In this document: positions 10,398 to 12,496 of the stretch, one piece after another
Position numbering within the stretch: the first letter of the stretch is position 1
Layout: each line of letters begins with the position of its first letter
From: Baffinella frigidus
Lineage: Eukaryota; Cryptophyceae; Cryptomonadales; Baffinellaceae
NCBI GenBank assembly: GCA_026770585.1
Contig: MU647628.1
Coordinates: 37,174 to 49,669, forward strand
DNA length: 12,496 nt
Direction of reading: 5' to 3'
Translations under genes and position numbers: made by a program
Notes under the pieces: model-generated
Databases searched by the model: none
What the model saw: only the letters and a program-made list of their open reading frames with translations
What the model was told of the DNA's origin: nothing

Positions 10398-12216
10398 CCG
10401 TTGTTACTGTGAGTGAGAGGGAGTCAGAGAAAGAGTGAGAGAGAGAGAGGGAGCGAAGGAGAGGGAGAGAGAGAGAGAGATAGATAGAAACCCCTAATCG
10501 ATAAGACCTAGGACCCAACGGTAGGCAATCCGTAGGGACACAGGGGGGTTCCTACGGATAAGCTAACGGAAACTCGGGCTCTCAGCGCCCGAAAATTCCT
10601 TCGTAGCCCGCTGTGTGGCCCTAACCCCAAAACCTCGAATCCCGGGAGTGACCTCGAGGGTGCGTCCTACGACGGAGATGACGCGTTGGTACGGGTTTTG
10701 CTGCCCCGTGTTCGTGTCGTGCAGACACCTCCCGCCGAACGTCTTTTCTCCCGTCCTGTTGGTTCAGGGTTCAGGGTTCAGGGTTTAGGGTTTAGGCGGT
10801 TTTGCTGCCAAGTGTTTGTGTCGTACAGGCACTGTCCGCCAAACGTCTTTTCGCCCGTCCTGTTGGTAGGTAGGTAGGTGGGTAGGTAGGAAGGTGGGTA
10901 GGTAGGTGGGTAGGTAGGTAGGTAGGTAAGTGGGTAGGTAGGTGGGTAGGTAGGTAGGTAGGTAGGTAGGTGGGTAGGTAGGTAGGTGGGTAGGTAGGCA
11001 GGTAGGTAGGTGGGTGGGTAGGTAGATAGGTAGGTAGGTAGGTAGGTAGGTAGGTGGGTAGGTACGAAGGTAGGTAGGTAGGTAGGTAGGTAGGTAAGTG
11101 GGTAGGTAGGTAGGTGGGTAGGTAGGTAGGTAGGTGGGTAGGTAGGTAGGTGGGTAGGTAGGTAGGCAGGTAGGTAGGTGGGTAGGTAGGTAGATAGGTA
11201 GGTAGGTTGCTGCCCCGTATTCGTATCGTGCAGGCACCGCACGCAAAACGTCTTGTCTCCCGTCCTGTTGGTTTAGGGTTTGGGGTTTAGGGTTTGGGGT
11301 TGAGGGTTGAGGGTTGAGTCGTTCTGCCTGGTATATGTTACGAGCCGCATGAGCTTTAGAGCTTAGGGTTTAGGGTTTAGGGTTTAGGGTTTAGAGATAG
11401 GGTTCAGAGCTTAGCGTTTAGGATTTCTACTATCACGTGTCGGTGTCGTGCACCACCAACCCTCACGGAAAGACCAAATCGTCGATTTTCGGACCTCAGA
11501 TTCAAGGGTTTAGGGTGGAGGGTGGAGGACCATGTATTGGACTTGGTGTAGTCGATCGCGAGGATGAGGTTGGATGACTCAAGCCCTGCCGCCCGCAGAG
11601 CGGCCTGCACCTGAAAGTGAGAGAGAAAGTTGCTTTACTGAAGAAGAAGAAGAAGAAGAAGAGAGTTGCTTTACTGAAGAAGACGAAGAAGAAGAAGGTG
11701 ACGTACACTGAGCTGGCACAGAAAACCCCAAAGTTGCCGGATCCCACGCGAGTAATTACACTCGATGTAGGTATCCACACGGTGGGCTTCGAAGGTTGCG
11801 TTGACCCTTGATTCCGGGGTGTTACGTGACCACTTTGCATAGAAAAATCCTTCAAGTTCATTATCTTCAGGCAAGTTGACTTTTGATGAAAGGTTCGTAG
11901 TACACCGAGTGGACAGGTTTGAGGATTTTTAAAAAGCAAATCCCTCTCTCTCTCTGGTAGATGGGTAGGTCCATAGGGAGGGAGGGAGGGAGTCAGGGAG
12001 GGAGGATGAGGTTGGATGATTCAAGCGGTTTTTAGGGTTTAGGGTTTAGGGTTTAGGGTTTAGGGGTGAGGGTTCAGGGTGTAGGGTTCAGGGTATAGGG
12101 TTCAGGGTTTAGGGTTCAGGGTTTAGGGTTTAGTGGGTTTGAGAGGTACATCTTCAAGGTTTGAGAGGTACATCTTCAATGGACTGGTACCAATCGCTGA
12201 TCTTGTAGAACTCGGG
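1698..12216 (-). CDS. Copine/RGLG-type VWA domain protein, 12 exons (whole gene)
   Basis: Joining the twelve exons gives 759 bp, 252 codons with a TAG stop. All eleven introns are GT-AG, 343 to 1759 bp, and all phases agree. The protein is a single VWA (copine) domain. The metal-ion-dependent adhesion site has Asp35, Thr37 and Ser39 in AIDYTKSN, Thr131 in GPTNFAP, and Asp158 in [14 protein letters not shown] and FDNFQ place it nearer plant RGLG proteins than animal copines. Known relatives bind membranes or act in ubiquitination, but the RING finger of plant RGLG and the C2 domains of copines are absent here, since the frame ends at LKLL. The role is therefore inferred only as a metal-dependent protein-binding domain. 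The open frame and complete splice sites argue for a living gene despite heavily repetitive introns. The start codon is unproven. Confidence 0.92.
1758..1813 (+). repeat. Four 14 bp tandem units
   Basis: GCGGTTAGGATAAG is repeated four times (the last two as GCGGTTAGGATAGG) with no gaps. It sits 15 bp upstream (on the minus strand) of the exon 12 acceptor, inside intron 11. Confidence 0.95.
1814..2163. other. Intron 11 stretch, no recognised gene
   Basis: This part holds loose repeats of GTTGACTAACCAGG and ACCAGGCAGGATT, which recur at 2229-2290 and 2421-2450. They look like spacer from the exon 11 duplication block. The 84-codon minus-strand frame here resembles no family I know and is crossed by these repeats. 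Confidence 0.5.
2164..2225 (-). pseudogene. Broken copy of exon 11 (copy most distal)
   Basis: Read on the minus strand it gives FNSLMSR, then shifts frame. A later part reads [10 protein letters not shown] in another frame. The acceptor is lost and the donor side (ATGAG, GTTACG) is altered. Frameshifted and not usable. Confidence 0.75.
2334..2405 (-). pseudogene. Partial copy of exon 11 with donor but no acceptor
   Basis: It reads [13 protein letters not shown], then [11 protein letters not shown], in one frame, and keeps the donor GAG/GTTACG. The start of the exon (QFV) and the acceptor AG are gone. Three codons (PDAC) are reduced to R relative to exon 11. It lies downstream of the intact exon 11. 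Confidence 0.8.
2532..2615 (-). CDS. Exon 11, copine-type VWA protein (28 codons)
   Basis: The exon starts [14 protein letters not shown] and ends [14 protein letters not shown]. It lies between acceptor CGGCAG (2616-2621) and donor GAG/GTTCCG. Family members show FV[ND]F..[IV]MS and then [FA]AL.ALMEIP at this place. It is the only one of eight copies in 2164-3338 with both splice sites and an open frame. If the donor were skipped, the frame would stop nine codons later at 2502-2504. Confidence 0.9.
2667..3338 (-). pseudogene. Five acceptor-side shards of exon 11
   Basis: Going upstream on the minus strand, partial copies of the exon start lie at 2667-2696 ([10 protein letters not shown]), 2881-2922 ([10 protein letters not shown]), 3015-3055 (FVP, then a 1 bp shift), 3121-3153 (FVPFNSLVS) and 3313-3338 (FVLFNSQTS). 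All but the last keep a CAG acceptor, mostly in the context GCTCGGCAG. None continues into ALME or has the donor. Flanking intron sequence (ACTTTAGACGTGATGGTGG) is copied too, so exon-plus-intron units were duplicated. Confidence 0.85.
2713..2800 (+). repeat. Two tandem 31 bp units, half of hairpin family E
   Basis: TTAATAGGGTAACGGGCTGA and on is repeated at 2713 and 2744. GCCTACGGTATTACCTACGG follows. The same sequence is one arm of the complete hairpin at 9550-9632 and also occurs at 6020-6068. Confidence 0.8.
3430..3590. repeat. Row of perfect hairpins
   Basis: CCATCAGCGT (3430-3439) pairs with ACGCTGATGG (3456-3465) around an inner TGAACC/GGTTCA. TTGAACCTTGGC (3524-3535) pairs with GCCAAGGTTCAA (3542-3553) over a 6 base loop. 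GGTTG/CAACC (3560-3574) forms a third. AAGGTTCAA is shared by the first two. This lies within intron 10. Function unknown. Confidence 0.75.
3622..3685. repeat. Two further hairpins
   Basis: GTCCGAG (3622-3628) pairs with CTCGGAC (3638-3644). GTACTAAA (3651-3658) pairs with TTTAGTAC (3678-3685), and its loop holds the palindrome ACACGCGTGT. Confidence 0.7.
3690..4050 (+). repeat. Interstitial TTTAGGG array in intron 10
   Basis: There are many perfect and degenerate TTTAGGG units, with variants CTTAGGG and TTTGGGA. The array is broken by an exon 10 shard (3848-3868) and by a unique piece near 3940-3970. It is internal and flanked by genic sequence, so it is not the chromosome end. Confidence 0.95.
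3848..3868 (-). pseudogene. Shard of exon 10 (seven codons)
   Basis: On the minus strand it reads RRFDHFQ followed by GTTCCC, the same donor context as exon 10 (RRFDNFQ/GTTCCC). It sits inside the TTTAGGG array. Confidence 0.75.
4051..4233 (-). other. Orphan open frame, unrecognised
   Basis: The minus strand is open from a TAA at 4234-4236 to a TGA at 4051-4053, with no early ATG. It reads [17 protein letters not shown], then [17 protein letters not shown], then [11 protein letters not shown], before running out of frame into the exon 10 shard. The middle (4097-4233) has balanced, protein-like composition unlike the repeats around it and occurs once in the window. I do not recognise the protein. 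It could be an exon fragment of another gene captured into intron 10. There is no obvious donor, so it need not be expressed. Confidence 0.35.
4061..4096 (-). pseudogene. Partial copy of exon 10 (twelve codons)
   Basis: It reads [12 protein letters not shown] with the donor CAG/GTTCCC retained. The beginning EFDD and the acceptor are missing, replaced by the orphan frame sequence. Confidence 0.8.
4375..4419 (-). CDS. Exon 10, copine-type VWA protein (15 codons)
   Basis: The exon reads [15 protein letters not shown]. The acceptor is the end of a telomere-like repeat (CCTAAACCCAG) and the donor is CAG/GTTCCC. It matches the family segment [EQ]FDD.[IL]P.R.FDNFQ directly after DGPWD.M. Phase 0 on both sides. 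Two shards of it lie further into intron 10 at 4061-4096 and 3848-3868. Confidence 0.92.
4421..4600 (+). repeat. Interstitial TTTAGGG array in intron 9
   Basis: TTTAGGG and GGGTTCAG/GGGTGCAG units. The exon 10 acceptor is made from its first repeat. From 4600 to 4783 the sequence is AT-richer and unique, with nothing recognised. Confidence 0.95.
4784..4923. mobile_element. 140 bp foldback MITE-like element, family C
   Basis: The terminus TTATCCGGGGAAACCTATTT is repeated inverted at the right end as AAATAAGTTTCCCCGGATAA, with about 26 of 28 bases pairing. Inner segments (AATTGCTACAC and GTGTAGTAATT) pair as well. GGTT stands directly outside both ends (4780-4783 and 4924-4927), a possible 4 bp target duplication. 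Non-coding, inside intron 9. Confidence 0.8.
4933..5093. repeat. CT microsatellite with CCAT interruptions
   Basis: (CT)n broken by regularly placed CCATCT and CCCTCT. The Arg/Glu-rich frames read from its other strand are low-complexity artefacts. It begins 17 bp inside intron 9, after the exon 9 donor. Confidence 0.95.
5111..5146 (-). CDS. Exon 9 (36 bp microexon), copine-type VWA protein
   Basis: The exon reads [12 protein letters not shown] between acceptor AAACAG and donor [18 protein letters not shown] is the most diagnostic string of RGLG-type copine domains. The exon is only 12 codons long and in phase 0 on both sides. A family B transposon sits 31 bp upstream of it in intron 8 (5178-5338), so the element was inserted close to a splice acceptor without destroying it. 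Confidence 0.93.
5178..5338. mobile_element. Complete family B MITE, 161 bp
   Basis: The left end CCACACAGCGGACTTCGAAG is matched inverted by the right end CTTCGAAGCCCGCTGTGTGG. Arms are about 28 bp with two differences. The interior CCTAGGACCCTACGGTAGGC is shared with the truncated copies at 981-1092 and 10489-10618. It is non-coding. The target duplication is unclear (CTA before, AAGGTA after). Confidence 0.85.
5531..5903 (-). pseudogene. Tandem partial copies of exon 8's 3' end
   Basis: Units of 133, 137 and 123 bp begin at 5531, 5664 and 5801. They are continuous with exon 8. The last two units carry the tail of the exon plus donor: [11 protein letters not shown] (5644-5676) and [11 protein letters not shown] (5781-5813), each followed by GTGCA. 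The unit at 5531 keeps only the AASN part. All lack the [12 protein letters not shown] start and acceptor of the real exon. The rest of each unit is intron 8 sequence. Confidence 0.85.
5904..5972 (-). CDS. Exon 8, copine-type VWA protein (23 codons)
   Basis: The exon starts [12 protein letters not shown] and ends [11 protein letters not shown], between acceptor TTGGCAG and donor ATG/GTGCAC. It corresponds to the helix and strand that follow the third metal-site Asp: ADGQVT, then T..AIV.AS..P[LM]SI. The loop before it is shorter than in plant RGLG proteins, which carry an insert here. Phase 0 on both sides. Confidence 0.92.
6020..6068 (+). repeat. Half copy of hairpin family E
   Basis: AAGATAACGGACTGAAAACC and the following GGGTAGTTAAGCCTACGG match one arm of the hairpin at 9550-9632 and the tandem pair at 2713-2800. 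Confidence 0.7.
6072..6139 (+). mobile_element. Half copy of foldback family D
   Basis: GAGCCCAAATCAAGTGGGAC and the end CAGAGCTAG match the right arm of the 153 bp element at 9810-9962. A G-run lies before it as in that arm. The left arm is missing. Confidence 0.6.
6311..6373 (-). pseudogene. Variant partial copy of exon 7
   Basis: It reads [15 protein letters not shown], then VIADGP, open throughout, with a following GT (CCG/GTACAC). Two codons are inserted after SY and several residues differ from exon 7. The VINEAI start and a clear acceptor are lacking. Confidence 0.7.
6481..6537 (-). pseudogene. Partial copy of exon 7 with intact donor
   Basis: It reads [10 protein letters not shown], then ILVIVADGQ, identical to exon 7 at the protein level, and has the same donor CAG/GTCCGT. 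The first six codons and the acceptor are missing. Confidence 0.8.
6635..6709 (-). CDS. Exon 7, copine-type VWA protein (25 codons)
   Basis: The exon starts [14 protein letters not shown] and ends [11 protein letters not shown]. It carries the third metal-site residue (Asp of VADG). Its acceptor is the end of a telomere-like tract (CCCTAAACCCAG) and its donor is CAG/GTCCGT. It continues GPTNFAP/VI as in the family. Two partial tandem copies follow it in intron 7. Confidence 0.94.
6710..7052 (+). repeat. Intron 6, almost entirely telomere-like repeat
   Basis: The whole 343 bp intron consists of TTTAGGG, TTTGGGG and close variants, G-rich on +. Read on the gene strand it starts GTATTGCC and ends CCCTAAACCCAG. 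It therefore supplies donor context and acceptor from repeat sequence. Confidence 0.9.
7053..7107 (-). CDS. Exon 6, copine-type VWA protein (55 bp)
   Basis: The first base completes an Arg codon begun in exon 5, and the exon then reads [18 protein letters not shown]. The acceptor is AGCAG/ATAC and the donor CCG/GTATTG. GPTNFAP is a family signature and holds the metal-site Thr. The phase (2 in, 0 out) fits its neighbours exactly. Confidence 0.94.
7218..7253 (-). pseudogene. Partial copy of exon 6
   Basis: The acceptor CAG and [10 protein letters not shown] are repeated exactly. The sequence then departs before GPTNFAP. It lies upstream in intron 5. G-runs at 7141-7180 separate it from the real exon. 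Confidence 0.85.
7571..7675. mobile_element. Family A foldback, right end degraded
   Basis: It begins TACAGGGGTACCTCGCTCAT and continues like the other copies through CCTAGGACCACCATAGG. The right arm decays after CGGTTTC and lacks the GAGCGAGGTACC terminus. Intron 5. Confidence 0.75.
7786..7920 (+). repeat. Short TTTAGGG stretches in intron 5
   Basis: Degenerate GGGTTTAGGG and GGGTTCAGGG units at 7786-7817 and 7867-7920 around unique sequence. No gene signal. Confidence 0.8.
7927..7950 (-). pseudogene. Donor-side shard of exon 5
   Basis: The minus strand resembles the end of exon 5 (GGTTTTGCCGAGGGTTTGGAACG) followed by GTGACC in place of GTACCT. About 24 bp, with an internal indel. Confidence 0.55.
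7955..8193. repeat. Microsatellite between two direct repeats
   Basis: CCATTTATCAGGCATC...ACTTCACGGATAC (7955-7987) recurs as CCATTTAGCAGGCATC...ACTTCACGGATAC (8161-8193). Between them lie (TCTA)n, (TA)n, CATATA and (CA)n tracts. Reading frames rich in Tyr/Ile here are low-complexity artefacts. Confidence 0.85.
8223..8274. repeat. Two adjacent hairpins
   Basis: TAATCCA (8223-8229) pairs with TGGATTA (8236-8242). CCCCCCGGA (8255-8263) pairs with TCCGGGGGG (8266-8274). Intron 5, function unknown. Confidence 0.6.
8366..8480. repeat. AATTAAATTAAAT repeats
   Basis: AT-rich units (AATTAAATTAAATCGAATTG) are followed by GGGAACTTGGGCGC near 8400 and by GGGAACTCGGGCGC near 8467, so a unit of about 65 bp is duplicated. 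No coding signal. Confidence 0.8.
8527..8628 (+). repeat. GGGTTTCGGGTTTCG array
   Basis: A TTTAGGG array passes into GGGTTTCG units on +. The opposite orientation (CCCGAAACCCGAAA) appears at 8736-8778, so inverted arrays flank exon 5. Confidence 0.8.
8638..8696 (-). CDS. Exon 5, copine-type VWA protein (59 bp)
   Basis: The exon reads [19 protein letters not shown] plus two bases of an Arg codon, between acceptor AACAG/GCG and donor CG/GTACCT. FFP..PCNGF.EVL is a family hallmark. Phase 0 in, 2 out. Shards of this exon lie on both sides, at 7927-7950 and 8975-9022. Confidence 0.93.
8896..8977 (+). repeat. About 32 bp tandem repeat, ACGGCTCCAA...TCAAC
   Basis: ACGGCTCCAAGTCCGTCAAC recurs 32 bp later as ACGGCTCCAACTCCATCAAC, with a weaker third unit. 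Single copies lie at 5980-6010 and 6141-6170. Confidence 0.75.
8975..9022 (-). pseudogene. Partial copy of exon 5
   Basis: It reads [14 protein letters not shown], with neighbouring bases also duplicated. It lacks the AAFP start and acceptor, and after EVL runs into the 32 bp repeat. Confidence 0.85.
9111..9226. mobile_element. Family A foldback, copy 4
   Basis: TACAGGGGTGCCTCGCTCAT on the left is matched by CTTATGAGCGAGGTACCT on the right. The outermost CCTGTA of the right end is lost. The interior CCTAGGACCACCATAGGGCC resembles copy 3. It lies in intron 4. Confidence 0.8.
9309..9371. repeat. Head-to-head telomere-like repeats
   Basis: CCCTAAACCCTAGACCC (C-rich on +) is followed within about 20 bp by GGGTTTAGGGTTTAGGG (G-rich on +), so the two can fold back. 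Most other arrays in the window are G-rich on +. Confidence 0.85.
9502..9653 (-). pseudogene. Exon 4 copy split by a hairpin element
   Basis: VFEDDK (about 9634-9653) and [16 protein letters not shown] (9502-9549) are the two halves of an exon 4 copy. They are separated by the element at 9550-9632. The acceptor AG has become CG, while a GT follows the last codon (ACG/GTATCA). It is a dead copy. The downstream end differs from exon 4 (FTCDT versus FTGDK), so the copy is old. Confidence 0.85.
9550..9632. mobile_element. Small hairpin element E inserted in an exon copy
   Basis: TAACGGGCTTAAAACTGGGT (from 9558) pairs with the inverted arm 9602-9625 (20 of 24 bases). The loop contains CCTACGGTACC. 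AACTT stands at 9545-9549 and again at 9633-9637, as expected for a 5 bp target duplication. The repeated bases belong to the interrupted exon copy. Related arms occur at 2713 and 6020. Confidence 0.75.
9745..9797 (-). pseudogene. Displaced shard of exon 7
   Basis: The minus strand reads ILVIIADGQ (9771-9797) and then a second half copy at 9745-9766. The neighbouring TTCTAGAACGTTCTCGAACG matches intron 7 at 6260-6290. It lies in intron 4, about 3 kb from its source and out of exon order. Confidence 0.75.
9810..9962. mobile_element. 153 bp foldback MITE-like element, family D
   Basis: The two 64 bp arms (9810-9873 and 9899-9962) pair at 57 of 64 positions around a 25 base loop. Ends are CTAACTCTGCCCCAGTTCAA and TTGAACTGGGACAGAGCTAG, so TA flanks both sides. 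Non-coding. A half copy lies at 6072-6139. Confidence 0.85.
10113..10175 (-). CDS. Exon 4, copine-type VWA protein (21 codons)
   Basis: The exon starts [14 protein letters not shown] and ends DSFTGDK. The acceptor is CTCAG/GTG at the end of a long (TC)n tract and the donor is AAG/GTCTAG. It matches the family segment FD.D..IP.FGFGD. Phase 0 on both sides. A tandem partial copy lies upstream (10302-10341) and a split copy downstream (9502-9653). Confidence 0.93.
10176..10250 (-). promoter_or_regulatory. (TC)n tract acting as the exon 4 polypyrimidine tract
   Basis: On the gene strand, over 50 bases of (TC)n run directly into the CAG acceptor of exon 4. A polypyrimidine tract is needed for 3' splice-site recognition, and here a microsatellite provides it. 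GTGACCGTTGTTACT on + marks its far edge. Confidence 0.6.
10302..10408 (-). pseudogene. Duplicated exon 4 start with its pyrimidine tract
   Basis: [13 protein letters not shown], the CTCAG acceptor, the (TC)n tract and the edge sequence GTGACCGTTGTTACT are all repeated about 165 bp upstream of exon 4. The copy departs after FGF and reaches a stop (ACA, then TAA). A further GA tract follows to 10488. Confidence 0.85.
10489..10618. mobile_element. Family B MITE, left terminus missing
   Basis: It matches the complete copy from AACCCCTAATCGATAAG through CGGTAGGCAATCCGTAGGG to the right terminus CCCGCTGTGTGG. The left inverted end is replaced by GA repeat. It lies in intron 3, 34 bp from exon 3. 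Confidence 0.8.
10653..10755 (-). CDS. Exon 3, copine-type VWA protein (103 bp, largest)
   Basis: The first base completes the Trp codon from exon 2. The exon then reads [17 protein letters not shown], then [17 protein letters not shown]. The acceptor is CAACAG/GACG and the donor GAG/GTCACT. It matches [WT]TG..SF.G..LH.......NPY..AI...G.TL of the family. Phase 2 in, 0 out. Two tandem copies of its first two thirds lie upstream. Confidence 0.94.
10797..10859 (-). pseudogene. Partial copy of exon 3 (first)
   Basis: It reads [20 protein letters not shown] after the same AACAG acceptor. It ends before PYQRVIS and runs into TTTAGGG repeat. Confidence 0.85.
10865..11206 (+). repeat. 342 bp GGTA/GGTG microsatellite
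   Basis: GGTAGGTAGGTGGG units run from one exon 3 copy to the next. Very long Tyr-Leu-Pro-Thr frames on the other strand are artefacts. The tract begins inside the acceptor flank CTGTTGGTAGG and may have expanded from it. Confidence 0.95.
11207..11264 (-). pseudogene. Partial copy of exon 3 (second)
   Basis: It reads [19 protein letters not shown] behind a CAACAG acceptor and then enters the GGTA tract. Confidence 0.85.
11271..11400 (+). repeat. Telomere-like repeats in intron 2
   Basis: TTTAGGG and TTTGGGG units at 11271-11312 and 11365-11400 with unique sequence between them. From 11401 to 11530 the intron is largely unique, with nothing recognised. Confidence 0.85.
11531..11610 (-). CDS. 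Exon 2, copine-type VWA protein (80 bp, metal site)
   Basis: The exon starts [14 protein letters not shown] and ends [12 protein letters not shown] plus two bases of a Trp codon. The acceptor is CACTTTCAG after a clear CT-rich tract, and the donor is [24 protein letters not shown] is the start of the RGLG-type VWA domain, and D-Y-T-K-S is the first metal-site motif. Phase 0 in, 2 out. Confidence 0.95.
11611..11697 (+). repeat. Duplicated pyrimidine tract of intron 1
   Basis: GAGTTGCTTTACTGAAGAAG-type units occur twice (about 11621-11659 and 11660-11697). On the gene strand they give CT- and TTC-rich sequence leading to the exon 2 acceptor. The Lys-rich frame on + is an artefact. Confidence 0.8.
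11698..12001. other. Unique part of intron 1, nothing recognised
   Basis: Non-repetitive sequence up to about 11940, then short CT and GGGA tracts. Minus-strand frames of 67 and 145 codons cross it but match no family I recognise and overlap the pyrimidine tract. Confidence 0.5.
12002..12026 (-). pseudogene. Shard of exon 2
   Basis: The minus strand reads LESSNLIL with one silent change relative to exon 2. About 25 bp, no splice sites. Confidence 0.75.
12028..12135 (+). repeat. TTTAGGG array in intron 1
   Basis: Tandem TTTAGGG and GGGTTCAG units, G-rich on +. The opposite orientation (CCCTAAACCCTAGACCC) appears at 12233-12255 and 12325-12340, so exon 1 lies between facing arrays. Confidence 0.9.
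12136..12179 (-). repeat. 22 bp tandem duplication of the exon 1 donor
   Basis: GGTTTGAGAGGTACATCTTC and the next two bases are repeated twice. Each copy holds the last codons of exon 1 (ED) and the donor GTACCT. Use of the second donor would add VPLKP and a stop, so the first must be used for the protein. Confidence 0.85.
12172..12216 (-). CDS. Exon 1 of the recovered frame, copine-type VWA protein
   Basis: The exon reads [15 protein letters not shown], with donor GAT/GTACCT and acceptor GGTTAG/CCC. Copine/RGLG proteins have a similar short segment ending in S[LI][ED][DE]V right before QAALR.AGLESSN. It contains no ATG, so a further 5' exon is needed. The 5' boundary is the least certain of all the exon edges. 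Confidence 0.75.
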
Positions 12217-12258
12217 CTAACCCCTACGTGCTAAACCCTAAACCCTAGACCCTAAAAC

Positions 12259-12276
12259 CCTAGGCCGAACGCCCAT
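12259..12276 (-). CDS. Possible first exon (six codons)
   Basis: GGAGCC-ATG-GGC starts MGVRPR and is followed by AGG/GTTTTA. It would splice over only 42 bp of telomere-like repeat to exon 1 in phase 0. A Gly at position 2 recalls the myristoylated start of plant RGLG proteins. The very short intron and plain context keep this tentative; the true start could lie beyond the window. Confidence 0.3.
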
Positions 12277-12400
12277 GGCTCCCTCCCGCCCCCCCCTTTC
12301 CCCCCTCCGCCCTCAACCCTAACCACTAAACCCTAAACCCCTCCACCCCCCCTCCTCCCTAAACCCTAGACCCTCCTCCCTGAAACTAGCTAGCCTATTT

Positions 12401-12496
12401 TGTAGAAGGTGCCCCAAATGCCCTATGCTGTGTGTAGAAGGTGCCCCCAATGCCCTATGCTATGTGTAGAAGGTGCCCCCAATGCCCTATTCTCAC
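12401..12496 (+). repeat. Three 32 bp tandem units
   Basis: TGTAGAAGGTGCCCCCAATG and the following CCCTATGCTATG are repeated at 12401, 12433 and 12465 with few changes. The array probably continues past the window edge. From 12280 to 12400 there is only C-rich and telomere-like sequence. Confidence 0.95.

Noticed and set aside
10778-11246. 150-codon Tyr-Leu-Pro-Thr repeat protein
   Set aside because: It comes from the GGTA microsatellite and two exon 3 shards, and its composition is wholly set by the repeat.

Overview
This window looks like repeat-rich nuclear DNA of a eukaryote, not bacterial or viral sequence. It is full of degenerate telomere-like repeats (TTTAGGG and variants such as TTTGGGG), simple-sequence tracts and short palindromic elements, and it carries a gene cut into very small exons by GT-AG introns. 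TTTAGGG is the telomere unit of plants, most green algae and some other protists. Together with the plant-like form of the encoded protein, this suggests a photosynthetic microbial eukaryote such as a green alga, but the sequence alone does not fix the lineage.

The central result is a gene that no single open reading frame reveals. On the minus strand, from 12216 down to 1698, twelve exons of 36 to 103 bp join in perfect phase into 252 codons ending in a stop. They encode a copine/RGLG-type von Willebrand factor A (VWA) domain. Every join is GT-AG, and the product keeps the family landmarks in order: [15 protein letters not shown] (metal site), [48 protein letters not shown] and PEQF. A second intact terminal exon lies at 1098-1142. 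A possible first exon (12259-12276) would supply the start codon, but it is weak.

Layout, left to right on +: 1-1092 simple repeats and palindromic elements; 1098-1742 the two terminal exons; 2164-3338 a cluster of eight copies of exon 11, one intact; 3690-4600 telomere-like DNA with exon 10 and two of its shards; 4784-5338 two foldback elements around exon 9; 5531-5972 exon 8 with tandem tail copies; 6311-6709 exon 7 with two tandem partial copies; 6710-7107 an intron made of telomere-like repeat, then exon 6; 7108-9370 exon 5 inside a long intron landscape; 9502-10175 a transposon-split copy of exon 4, a 153 bp foldback and exon 4 itself; 10489-11264 exon 3 with two shards and a 342 bp GGTA tract; 11531-12216 exons 2 and 1; 12401-12496 a 32 bp tandem repeat.

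Most introns hold partial copies of a neighbouring exon together with its splice junction, and simple or telomere-like repeats supply several splice acceptors. The window therefore looks like a snapshot of introns growing by junction duplication, repeat expansion and foldback insertion while the reading frame is kept. I found no rRNA, tRNA, CRISPR array or convincing second gene.
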